From contig JAMQPJ010000398.1 in NCBI GenBank assembly GCA_023717585.1, forward strand, positions 1 through 13,324: 13,324 nt of DNA, in the 5' to 3' direction. Made by a program: the position numbers and the translations under genes. The stretch comes from Thermoanaerobaculia bacterium. Its GTDB lineage: Bacteria > Acidobacteriota > Thermoanaerobaculia > UBA5066. Below the pieces are notes generated by a model, which was given only the letters and a program-made list of their open reading frames with translations, was not told where the DNA came from and searched no databases. This document shows, piece after piece, positions 6,307 through 12,956 of the stretch (positions are counted from its first letter, which is position 1; each line of letters opens with the position of its first letter).

Positions 6307-6424
6307 GAAAGTGTCGCTTCTCGGAAGCGATTCCGACACTTTGGGACTGATGCATCTGCATAGCCGTTCCCAGACCCCTGTAAAGTTCGCACTCTTCAAC
6401 TTCGGCTTGCGGCTGCAATCTTGC
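6307..6424 (+). repeat. duplicated block 2, copy B, with hairpin
   Basis: Counterpart of 5109-5230. AAAGTGTCG (6308-6316) and CGACACTTT (6334-6342) form a 9-pair stem. An alternative inner stem CGCTTC/GAAGCG is nested in it. ATGCA-TC-TGCAT (6350-6361) is a further small inverted repeat. The remaining 6425-6561 is comparatively A/T-rich and holds no gene; it presumably carries the promoter of the lipoprotein at 6562. Confidence 0.65.
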
Positions 6425-6561
6425 AACCTAAAGTCAATACACGCGCCCTATGTAAACGCGTTCGCGCCTTGAATTGCGTGCCGGTTCGAGCGGCTGTCTG
6501 TCAGCTTGCAAGAGCAATCCAAAGTGATCCACAGCCTATCGGCAGATGACTGGAGAACAAT

Positions 6562-7176
6562 ATGAAAACACTCATTGCAGCCTTTCTCGTAACGATTGTT
6601 GTTAGCGCGAGCGGATGCGCCTCAGTCGTTCATGGCACAACTCAGGCGGTTCCTGTAAATTCGAGCCCAGTCGGGGCGTCGGTCAAAGTCAACTGCGGTA
6701 AGTCCGTCGTGACTGCGAATACCCTTACCCCAACCACGGTCAGGCTCAAGCGCAACGCGGAGCCATGCAACATCACGCTGTCGAAGGAAGGGTACGAGGA
6801 CGCCAGCCTGGTGTTCCTGAGAAGCGTGTCAGGTTGGTTCTGGGGCAACATTCTCATCGGTGGGGTTGTGGGCATGATCATTGATGGCGCCGATGGCGCT
6901 ATCTACAACCGTTCACCGGAGTCAGCGTCTCTGTCCCTCGCGCTCCTCAACCCCGCTACCCCTCGCACCGCACGCACCGAGTTCTACCGAGGCAGGAAGA
7001 TCCTCACGAAGGACGGGGCGCTCGTAGGTGAGGTCGCTGCGAACGAATCGGGCCATCGTTTCGCGAATGGAACAACATCTGAAGCTGTGCAGGTCAATCT
7101 TCCGGCGGGCGGTTCTATTTGGATGACGAAGGACGAGGCCCGCGCAATGACGGCGCCCGCGAATCTGGCGAAATAG
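6562..7176 (+). CDS. PEGA-like lipoprotein
   Basis: A 204-residue protein with a lipoprotein signal: MKTLIAAFLVTIVVSASGC, lipidated cysteine at 19. The mature start, ASVVHGTTQAVPVNSSPVGA, followed by TPTTVRLKRN and ITLSKEGYEDASL (about 77-89), follows the PEGA-type layout: GTTQ, S-P-x-G-A, T-P-x-x-V-x-L, then K-x-G-Y. After it comes a Gly-rich hydrophobic segment, WFWGNILIGGVVGMIIDGAD, as in a family of envelope lipoproteins with a GG-x-x-G-x-x-I-D motif. It is probably anchored in the outer membrane or periplasm; the role is unknown. GGAG lies 6 bases before the ATG. It is in the low-G+C middle region with no attC-like site found on either side. Confidence 0.85.
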   Translation: MKTLIAAFLVTIVVSASGCASVVHGTTQAVPVNSSPVGASVKVNCGKSVVTANTLTPTTVRLKRNAEPCNITLSKEGYEDASLVFLRSVSGWFWGNILIGGVVGMIIDGADGAIYNRSPESASLSLALLNPATPRTARTEFYRGRKILTKDGALVGEVAANESGHRFANGTTSEAVQVNLPAGGSIWMTKDEARAMTAPANLAK

Positions 7177-7334
7177 AGATCGTCCATCGCGTGGGAGCTC
7201 CTCAACCTCGCGGCGGTCTCCGGGGTTGGCGTGGACCGCAAAGGTAACACTCACCCCCTGACGAACCGGCTCCGGAGACGCCGAGATTGAGTGAGTGGCC
7301 GTGATCTTGCGGTGTTCCGGCTGATAGGAGAGCC

Positions 7335-7511
7335 ATGCTCGCAGCCCTCGTTCTCTTGGCCGAGTTATCAGCCGCTCCGGTGTGCTCGCCCACGCGAGAG
7401 CCCGTGAGAGCCACCTCGAACGGGCGGACGCGAACGTTCGCGGACGTGGCCCGCGAGCGGAAGCTCGGGAAGAAAGGCGTCGAAGGCGCGACGCTCTCCG
7501 TGAGTGTCTGA
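7335..7511 (+). CDS. small hypothetical protein, possibly exported
   Basis: A 58-residue frame. The N terminus MLAALVLLAELSAAPVCSPT is hydrophobic and could be a weak signal or lipoprotein signal with Cys17. It is followed by a basic segment, TFADVARERKLGKKGVEGAT. AGGAG lies 4 bases before the ATG. The short A-D-V-A-R-E-R-K motif with a Lys-rich run is reminiscent of small exported proteins with a basic tail, but I do not recognise a family. It ends 70 bases before the convergent minus-strand gene. Coding is plausible from the ribosome binding site and signal-like start only. Confidence 0.42.
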   Translation: MLAALVLLAELSAAPVCSPTREPVRATSNGRTRTFADVARERKLGKKGVEGATLSVSV

Positions 7512-7581
7512 ACCGCCACTTGAAGCGCCACTTTCTGTTCTTGGAACGGAAGGCGGCACAGCAGAGTCCATGCCGCGAGGC

Positions 7582-8010
7582 TTAGTAGTCGTCGACAGTT
7601 ACTACGAGACGAACGGTTGGGCTGGGGCTAATGAGAACACCCATACAGGTCCCCCCGCCGTCGGGGTCGACCTTCACGACACAGCGCTCCGAGGTCGCAA
7701 AGGTCATTTGAATGCGCTTATCCTTGCCGCTGTTGTTCTTGAGGGAGGCACGAAAGGACACTTTGTTCGGATCGGTAGGAGATGCCGTGAGCATCAGGTA
7801 GCCGAAGGTGACCAGCCGGCACGAGAACCGTGTTATCGCCTCCGGGTTCCAGGTCCTGCCGGGCGGTAGTTTGAGAAACTCATTCAGGTCGAGTTCGAGC
7901 ACCATCGGGGAGTTGAAGTAATGAAGCTCTTCGGAGATCGCACGGATGGGCGAGTTCTCTGCGGCGGCAGGGATGGCCAGCAAGAGCAGTAGGAACGCAA
8001 CGTGTTTCAC
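7582..8010 (-). CDS. secreted protein of unknown function
   Basis: A 142-residue protein with a clear signal peptide: a basic start MKHVAF, a leucine run, then AIPAAA with cleavage before ENSP. The mature part contains SPMVLELDLNEFLKLPPGR, SCRLVTFGYLMLTASP, and a C-terminal half of probable beta strands (VSFRASLKNN, RIQMTFATSE). The two cysteines SERCVV and GTCMG could pair. I chose GTG at 8010 because GGAGG lies 5 bases upstream; the ATG at 8022 that contains this GGAGG has no site of its own. It is the only minus-strand gene of the accessory middle region and is convergent with the small gene at 7335. No known domain is recognised. Confidence 0.72.
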   Translation of the reverse strand: MKHVAFLLLLLAIPAAAENSPIRAISEELHYFNSPMVLELDLNEFLKLPPGRTWNPEAITRFSCRLVTFGYLMLTASPTDPNKVSFRASLKNNSGKDKRIQMTFATSERCVVKVDPDGGGTCMGVLISPSPTVRLVVTVDDY

Positions 8011-8181
8011 CAAATCCTCCATTGGTCGACGCGAAGGCCGGGGAAGCGCTTCATTGATGCCTCAAGTCTTGCACGGGAACGTTGCTTCAGCGCTTTCGCC
8101 GATGCGAGGTTCATGCTTGTCGCCTGCTCTGCGTTCGTGAGTTACTTCAAGGCCACGATGGTCGCGGGGCTCGGTTGACGC

Positions 8182-8259
8182 ATGCCGGTCGGAACGGGTC
8201 GCGACCGTGAACTGCGAGTCCTCCTGCACGCCGCCGACGCCGTCATCTCGCGCAAGTAG
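8182..8259 (+). pseudogene. possible 3' remnant of a flanking gene
   Basis: A 25-codon frame ending GRDRELRVLLHAADAVISRK and a TAG. Its high G+C and Arg/Leu/Ala-rich helix look like the chromosomal flank, not like the region just left of it. The frame is cut by a TGA at 8176-8178. It could be the tail of a native gene whose 5' part was lost when the middle region was inserted. It is very short, so chance is a real alternative. The other bases between 8011 and 8301 show nothing clear beyond upstream sequence for the two divergent genes. Confidence 0.25.
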
Positions 8260-8301
8260 CCGTGGGCTAGACTCGCCCGGCTTTCGAAAGGAGCGGGCTC
8301 C

Positions 8302-8727
8302 ATGGCCGACGACGCCCCCGGGATTCCACCTCCCCAACCGCCGCCTCCTCCTCCCCCGGCCCCTCCTGTGATGCGGGCTCCCCGGGGAGATCAAAGCGCG
8401 GGCATGCAGCTCCTGCTCGCCTATATCGGGAGCCCGAGCAGGCTGGTCCTCTGCTATCTCGGGCTCCTGGCCATCATCCCTCTCATTCTGGAGAAGAAGG
8501 ACCGCGAGGTGCAGTGGCACGCCAGGCACGGCCTCGTTCTCTTCGGGGCGTTCGTCTTCCTCCACGTCGCCATCGGGGTCGTGAGCGCCGTTTTGGGCGG
8601 CTTCGCGGTCCTCCACCCGTTCGTCTGGCTGCTCTGGATCGCCGTTTCGATCATCGCGATCGTCAAGGCCGTCAACGGCCAGCGCTTCCTGATCCCAGGA
8701 CTCTCCGAATTCGCCGACAAGTTCTGA
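8302..8727 (+). CDS. DUF4870-like membrane protein
   Basis: A 141-residue protein. A Pro-rich N terminus (PPPQPPPPPPPAPP, about 9-22) precedes a first membrane helix (about 46-63, LVLCYLGLLAIIPLI). A short loop KKDREVQWHARHGLVLF then leads to two more helices (about 79-98 and 106-122). The K-K-D-x-x-V-x-x-H-A-R-H/Q pattern after the first helix is the DUF4870 signature. Function is unknown for the family. AAAGGAG lies 9 bases before the ATG. It is the first gene of the right-hand plus-strand block, 52 bases before the TPR-like gene. The proline tract may be a flexible cytoplasmic tail. Confidence 0.85.
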   Translation: MADDAPGIPPPQPPPPPPPAPPVMRAPRGDQSAGMQLLLAYIGSPSRLVLCYLGLLAIIPLILEKKDREVQWHARHGLVLFGAFVFLHVAIGVVSAVLGGFAVLHPFVWLLWIAVSIIAIVKAVNGQRFLIPGLSEFADKF

Positions 8728-8779
8728 GAGGAAGGCATCTTCTGCGGGATCTCCTCGGGTGGAACGTTCGCGGCGGCTC

Positions 8780-9469
8780 ATGAGTCTTCCTCCGGCCCCG
8801 GAGTTAGTCGCGTACTTCCGCCAAGCCTTCGCGGAGGACAGCGTCGCCGCGTTTCGCGAGTGGTACGTCCTGCAGGAGCACCTCAGGGACGACCTCGAGA
8901 GGCGGGAAGCGTCGGAAGCGACCGCCCGTGCGCTCGCGAGCGATCTGTGGGAGATGAGGCAAACGCGGGGGAGAATGTTTCTTTCTTCGAATGAAAGAGG
9001 AGAGGAGAGCACCTTTCTGCACAACCTGGCGGTCTTCTTCGGCTCGCGCGGGCCGGCCGAGGATCTCTCCCGCTCCCTCCTCCTTTTCGAGGAATCTCTC
9101 GACGCCGGTTATGGCCGCGAGGACCCGGAGGCGTGGGCCCGCCTCCAGCACAACCGCGGCAACGCGCGCCAGAACCTCGCGCGCTCGCGGGAGGACCTTC
9201 TCGAGGCGATCGCCTGCTACGAACTCGCCCTGACCGTGCGCGACGGCTCGCGGCGCATCGCGCGCGGCGTGACGCTTCACGCCCGTGGCCTGCTCTTCCG
9301 GAAGCTGGCCGAGGCCGAGCCCGACCGGCGGCGCCAGCACCTCGCCTCGGCCGTCTCTTCACTCGAAGAATCTCTCTCTCTCCGATCCGAAGAGAAGCTC
9401 GAACGCGGAATGGCCGAGACCGAGGCCGCTCTCGCGGAGGCGCGCCAGGCGCTTTCTTCGGGCTGCTAG
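8780..9469 (+). CDS. TPR-like helical protein
   Basis: A 229-residue soluble protein rich in Glu, Arg and Leu. The N-terminal part, ELVAYFRQAFAEDSVAAFRE, is followed by helices and TPR-like units: FLHNLAVFFGSRG, then WARLQHNRGNARQNLARSRE and AIACYELALTVRD, then AVSSLEESLSLR. No catalytic motif or membrane segment is seen. I chose ATG at 8780; an in-frame GTG at 8759 would add seven residues (MERSRRL), and neither has a good ribosome binding site. The stop is 10 bases before the response-regulator start, so the two are likely co-transcribed; the protein could be a partner of the regulator, but this is a guess. Codons 12-17 contain the 16-base copy of the selC 3' end. Confidence 0.8.
   Translation: MSLPPAPELVAYFRQAFAEDSVAAFREWYVLQEHLRDDLERREASEATARALASDLWEMRQTRGRMFLSSNERGEESTFLHNLAVFFGSRGPAEDLSRSLLLFEESLDAGYGREDPEAWARLQHNRGNARQNLARSREDLLEAIACYELALTVRDGSRRIARGVTLHARGLLFRKLAEAEPDRRRQHLASAVSSLEESLSLRSEEKLERGMAETEAALAEARQALSSGC
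8815..8830. repeat. 16-bp direct repeat, copy 2 (inside TPR-like gene)
   Basis: Identical to 3246-3261. It encodes the end of Tyr12 through Phe17 of the TPR-like protein. The flanking bases do not match, so the identity stops sharply at 16. A real attachment site inside an apparently intact frame would mean that the first codons of this gene come from the inserted side. Confidence 0.45.
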
Positions 9470-9479
9470 GATTCCTCGG

Positions 9480-10934
9480 ATGGCGCGACGCATCCTCGTC
9501 TGCGACGACGAACCGGACATCCGCGAGTCGCTTCGGACGCTGCTCTCGGATGAGGGGTACGAGGTGACGGCGGTTTCTTCGGGGGTGAACGCCGTGTCCG
9601 AGGCGCCGGACCACGACGCCGTCCTCCTCGACATCAAGATGCCCGGTCAGGACGGGCTGGAGACGCTGGCGAAGATGCGCGGGCGGGGAATCGCGACACC
9701 CGTCATCGTCATTTCGGGCCACGGCGACGTGAAGACGGCCATGGAGGCCGTCCACGCGGGGGCGGACGACTTCCTCGAGAAGCCGCTTTCGTCCGAGCAC
9801 GTCCTGAACGCCCTCCGGCGTGTCCTCGATTCGACGCGCCTCGTGCGCGAGAACCTCGAGCTGAAATCGCGCCTCGGCATCACGCGCCTCGTGGGGAGCA
9901 GCGAGGCGATCCGCCGGCTTCTCTCCGACGTCGCGAAGGCGGCGCCGACGCCCGCGACGGTTCTCATCGTGGGGCCGAGCGGCACGGGCAAGGAGCTCGT
10001 CGCCCGCGCGATCCACGAAGGCTCCCTCGTGAAGGCCGGCCCGTTCGTGCAGGTGAACTGCGCGGCGATTCCCGACAGCCTCATCGAATCGGAGCTCTTC
10101 GGGCACGAGCGCGGCTCGTTCACAGGCGCCGACCGGAAACAGACGGGCAAATTCGTGGAGGCGGACGGCGGCACGATCTTTCTGGACGAGGTCGGCGACA
10201 TGTCGGCCTCCACGCAGGCGAAGGTGCTGCGCGTCCTGCAGGAAGGCGAGGTCGAGCCCGTCGGGAGCCCGCGCGTCGTGAAGGTGAGGGTGCGCGTCGT
10301 GGCCGCGACGAATCGCGACCTCACGGGGCTCATCGCGCAGGGGAAGTTCCGGGAGGATCTCTACTACCGTCTCAACGTCCTCGTCCTCCGGACGCCCCCG
10401 CTCGCCGACCGGCCCGAGGACGTGCCCGGGCTCGTGGCGCACTTCGCCGAGCACTTCGCGCGCTCGAACAACTATCGCCCGAAGCGCTTCACCGATGCCG
10501 CGCTCGAAACGCTCGCGGCGCGCGCGTGGCCGGGAAACGTGCGCGAGCTGAAGAACCACGTCGAGCGGCTCATGATCATGTCCGACGCGGACGTCCTCGA
10601 CGTGGATGACGTGGACTCCGGATCGTTCCCGCCCGTGGGCGACGCGGCTCCCCCGGTGGTCGTGCGCGGAGGCCGGGTGGTCGACGCGGCGGCAGCGTCG
10701 GGCGCGTCGGGGGCCTGGGAGCGGCTTCTCGCGATCCGGACGCTGCAGGAATTCCAGGACGAGACGGAGAAGCTCTTCCTCGTGGCCAAGCTCGCGGAGA
10801 ATGCCGGAAACGTAACGCGCACGGCCGAGACCATCGACACCCCCCGGTCGAACCTCTACAAGAAAATCGACCGCTACGGCTTGCGCCGGGACCGCGAGAA
10901 CGCGGAAGGACGGGAGCCCCGTGACGCCGGATGA
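9480..10934 (+). CDS. NtrX/NtrC-family sigma-54-dependent response regulator
   Basis: A 484-residue protein with three domains. The receiver (1-120) has the acidic pair D9/D10, phospho-acceptor D51 (LLDIKMPGQDG), S79 and K102. The AAA+ domain (about 137-365) has Walker A GPSGTGKE (165-172), Walker B GTIFLDE (231-237), sensor VAATNRD and the arginine-rich REDLYYRLNV; the sigma-54 contact loop reads GSFTGA (212-217) where GAFTGA is usual. The C-terminal Fis-type helix-turn-helix (about 441-470) is NAGNVTRTAETIDTPRSNLY. It should activate sigma-54 promoters on phosphorylation. No sensor kinase lies in the window. The ATG has no strong ribosome binding site and follows the TPR-like gene by 10 bases; its end overlaps pyrE by 14. 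Confidence 0.95.
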   Translation: MARRILVCDDEPDIRESLRTLLSDEGYEVTAVSSGVNAVSEAPDHDAVLLDIKMPGQDGLETLAKMRGRGIATPVIVISGHGDVKTAMEAVHAGADDFLEKPLSSEHVLNALRRVLDSTRLVRENLELKSRLGITRLVGSSEAIRRLLSDVAKAAPTPATVLIVGPSGTGKELVARAIHEGSLVKAGPFVQVNCAAIPDSLIESELFGHERGSFTGADRKQTGKFVEADGGTIFLDEVGDMSASTQAKVLRVLQEGEVEPVGSPRVVKVRVRVVAATNRDLTGLIAQGKFREDLYYRLNVLVLRTPPLADRPEDVPGLVAHFAEHFARSNNYRPKRFTDAALETLAARAWPGNVRELKNHVERLMIMSDADVLDVDDVDSGSFPPVGDAAPPVVVRGGRVVDAAAASGASGAWERLLAIRTLQEFQDETEKLFLVAKLAENAGNVTRTAETIDTPRSNLYKKIDRYGLRRDRENAEGREPRDAG

Positions 10935-11520
10935 GGTTCGCCGCCACTTCACGGAGGCGGGAGCGCTCCTGTCGGGCCACTTCAGGCTCTCGTCGGGTCT
11001 TCACTCCGAGGCGTATCTCCAGTGCGCGAAAGTGCTCCAGTGGCCCGAGCGCGCGGGGGCGCTCGGCACCGCGCTCGCCTCGCTCCTCGCCCCGTTTCGG
11101 GCCACCGCCGTCGTCGCGCCCGCGATGGGCGGGATCATCATCGGCTACGAAGTCGGGCGCGGCCTCTCGGTGCGCGCCCTCTTCACGGAGCGCGTGGACG
11201 GGGCTTTCGCGCTTCGGCGCGGCTTCGCGCTCGAACCACTCGAGCGCGTCGCGGTCGTCGAAGACGTCGTGACGACCGGAAAATCCACGCGCGAGGTTCT
11301 CGACGTGCTGCGTGCCGCGGGCGCCGTGCCGGTCGTATGCGCCTCGATCGTGGACCGGCGCGCTCCCGCGGTCGGGAAAGAGCCCGCCGTGGACGGCGTG
11401 CCGTATCGCGCGCTCCTGGCCATGGACGTTCCGGCGTTCGAACCGGCGAACTGCCCGCGTTGCGCGGCCGGGGACCCGCTCGTCGTACCGGGCTCACGCC
11501 ACCTGGCGGCGAAGATTTGA
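10921..11520 (+). CDS. pyrE: orotate phosphoribosyltransferase
   Basis: A 199-residue enzyme that joins orotate to PRPP to give OMP, the fifth step of de novo pyrimidine synthesis, in the cytoplasm. The N-terminal motif GHFRLSSGLHSEAYLQCAKV (19-38) and the PRPP-binding loop VAVVEDVVTTGKST (110-123) are clear. The lysine- and arginine-bearing catalytic region FTERVDGAFALRRGF (88-102) and the tail CPRCAAGDPLVVPGSRH (178-194) match the PyrE subgroup with a Cys-x-x-Cys end. The GTG start has GGGAG 4 bases upstream and overlaps the regulator by 14 bases. Coupling of a housekeeping pyrimidine gene to a sigma-54 regulator is noteworthy. Length is normal for the family. Confidence 0.95.
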   Translation: MTPDEVRRHFTEAGALLSGHFRLSSGLHSEAYLQCAKVLQWPERAGALGTALASLLAPFRATAVVAPAMGGIIIGYEVGRGLSVRALFTERVDGAFALRRGFALEPLERVAVVEDVVTTGKSTREVLDVLRAAGAVPVVCASIVDRRAPAVGKEPAVDGVPYRALLAMDVPAFEPANCPRCAAGDPLVVPGSRHLAAKI

Positions 11521-12956
11521 ACCGCCGACGGGCGGCGCCGCCCAGGGCGGTCTACGCGGTCGTCGCCGCGGCTCTTGCTCTCAAACTCGTCCTCCTGGCC
11601 GGCGTCGCCGGGAAGAGGCCGCAAGCCCTCGTGTACATCGACAGCGGCACGTACCTGCGTCCGGCCCTCGCGCTGCTGCGCCATGGGTCGTTCTCGCCGA
11701 GCCCGGAATCCGTCCCCGAGCCCGAGATCAACCGGACGCCGGGATATCCGCTCCTCGTCGCGGCCGGGTGGCGCCTTCTCGGCGAGCATCCGTGGGTGCC
11801 GCCCTTTCTCGGCGCGCTGCTGTCGGCCGGAACGGCGCTCGTGGCGGCGGGCCTCGCGACGCGGCTCTTCGGCGGGCGGGCCGGAGTCGCCGCCGCGGTC
11901 CTCGTGTCGTGCGAGCCGGGGACTTTCTTGAGGTCGCTGGACTTCCTGTCGGACACGCCCTTCACCCTCGCGCTCACGCTGTTCGTGTCCGCGCTTGCGG
12001 GGTACGCGGGCGGCGACGGGACGAGCCCGGCCCGCGCGGGATTCTGGCTCGCGCTCGCGACGCTCGTGCGCCCCCTTTCGTATTACCTCCTCCCGCTGGG
12101 CGCCTGCTTCGTGCTCGTCGTCTTCCGTCGCCGGGGGCGGCGCTCTTTTCGAGCGGCGTGCGGGGCCGCAGCCGAGTTTCTCCTGCCGGCACTTCTCCTC
12201 GTCGGAGGCTGGCAGACACGAAACCTCGCGCGCGCGAACGCGTTCACGCTCTCCCCGATCGCGAGCAGCGAGCTTCTCTTCTATCGGGCCGCACCGGTTC
12301 TCGCGCGGGCCGAGGGCGTGCCTGTTCCCGGGATGCAGGAGAGGCTGGGGAACCGCGAGCGGTGGTACCGCTCGGGCGGCGGGACGGAGCGGGAGATCTT
12401 CGGCGAGGCGCGCTACCGGGATCTCTTCCCGGCCACGAGCGGCCTCTCGCTGGTCGAGCTGAACGCACGCTGGCGCCGGCAAGCGATTGCGATCTTCGCC
12501 GCCCATCCGTTCCTCACGGTGGCGATGGCGGCGAAAGGCGCGGCCATCCTCCTGCTGACGCCCTCGAGCCTCATCCTGTCCGTGCAGTACGGGCTCCTCG
12601 TCCCCGACGCGACGCTCGTCGGGCTCTACGAAGATCAGCGCGTCGGTCCGTTCGCCCTTCGGCTCGCCCGTGCGAGCCCGTGGCTCTTCGCGGCTTCCGC
12701 GGTGCTCGTCGCGCTCCTCGCGGCGCTCTGGGGCGCGGCCTCGAGGGGGCTGTGGCTCGCGCGCCGGGAGCTGCCGGCGCCCGTTCGCCTCGCGCTCGTC
12801 GGGACGTTCCTCTACGTCGTCGTCGTGAGCGCGGGCTTCGAGTCCTCGGACGACCGCTACCGGCTCCCGCTCGTGCCGATCGCATGCGTCTGTGCGGCGC
12901 GCATGTTCGCCGGACCCTCGGCCGCCCGGACGGACCGGATAATCGGTGCCGCGTGA
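11517..12956 (+). CDS. GT39/ArnT-like membrane glycosyltransferase
   Basis: A 479-residue polytopic membrane protein. After a basic start (NRRR) comes a first helix (about 11-30), then the first periplasmic loop with YIDSGTYLRPALALLRHG (40-57; D42 is the likely catalytic aspartate) and INRTPGYPLLVAAG (71-84). The LSDTPFTLAL stretch (144-153) and L-V-R-P (183-186) are shared with lipid-linked sugar transferases of the GT39/ArnT type. About ten further hydrophobic segments follow, and SSDDRYRLPLVPI lies near the end. Such enzymes use a polyprenyl-phosphate sugar to modify protein or lipid outside the membrane. I chose TTG at 11517, which overlaps the pyrE stop (TTGA); there is no ATG or GTG between it and the first helix. 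The longer frame from 11022 is antiparallel-free shadow of pyrE and not used. Confidence 0.82.
   Translation: MNRRRAAPPRAVYAVVAAALALKLVLLAGVAGKRPQALVYIDSGTYLRPALALLRHGSFSPSPESVPEPEINRTPGYPLLVAAGWRLLGEHPWVPPFLGALLSAGTALVAAGLATRLFGGRAGVAAAVLVSCEPGTFLRSLDFLSDTPFTLALTLFVSALAGYAGGDGTSPARAGFWLALATLVRPLSYYLLPLGACFVLVVFRRRGRRSFRAACGAAAEFLLPALLLVGGWQTRNLARANAFTLSPIASSELLFYRAAPVLARAEGVPVPGMQERLGNRERWYRSGGGTEREIFGEARYRDLFPATSGLSLVELNARWRRQAIAIFAAHPFLTVAMAAKGAAILLLTPSSLILSVQYGLLVPDATLVGLYEDQRVGPFALRLARASPWLFAASAVLVALLAALWGAASRGLWLARRELPAPVRLALVGTFLYVVVVSAGFESSDDRYRLPLVPIACVCAARMFAGPSAARTDRIIGAA

Noticed and set aside
7213..7285. Inverted repeat GTCTCCGG ... CCGGAGAC
   Set aside because: Eight bases with a loop of more than 50; too weak to call a terminator or an element end.
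7616..7622. GTTGGGC, an exact right-box match
   Set aside because: It lies inside the 3' end of the minus-strand secreted protein gene, with no paired left box or stem arms. A 7-base degenerate motif is expected by chance.
8883..10952. A 689-codon open frame on the minus strand
   Set aside because: It lies wholly antisense to the TPR-like gene and the response regulator, whose domains are clear. Its Arg/Gly/His-rich translation is the usual shadow of high-G+C coding DNA.
11145..12506. A 453-codon open frame on the minus strand
   Set aside because: Antisense to pyrE and the membrane glycosyltransferase; composition typical of a shadow frame.
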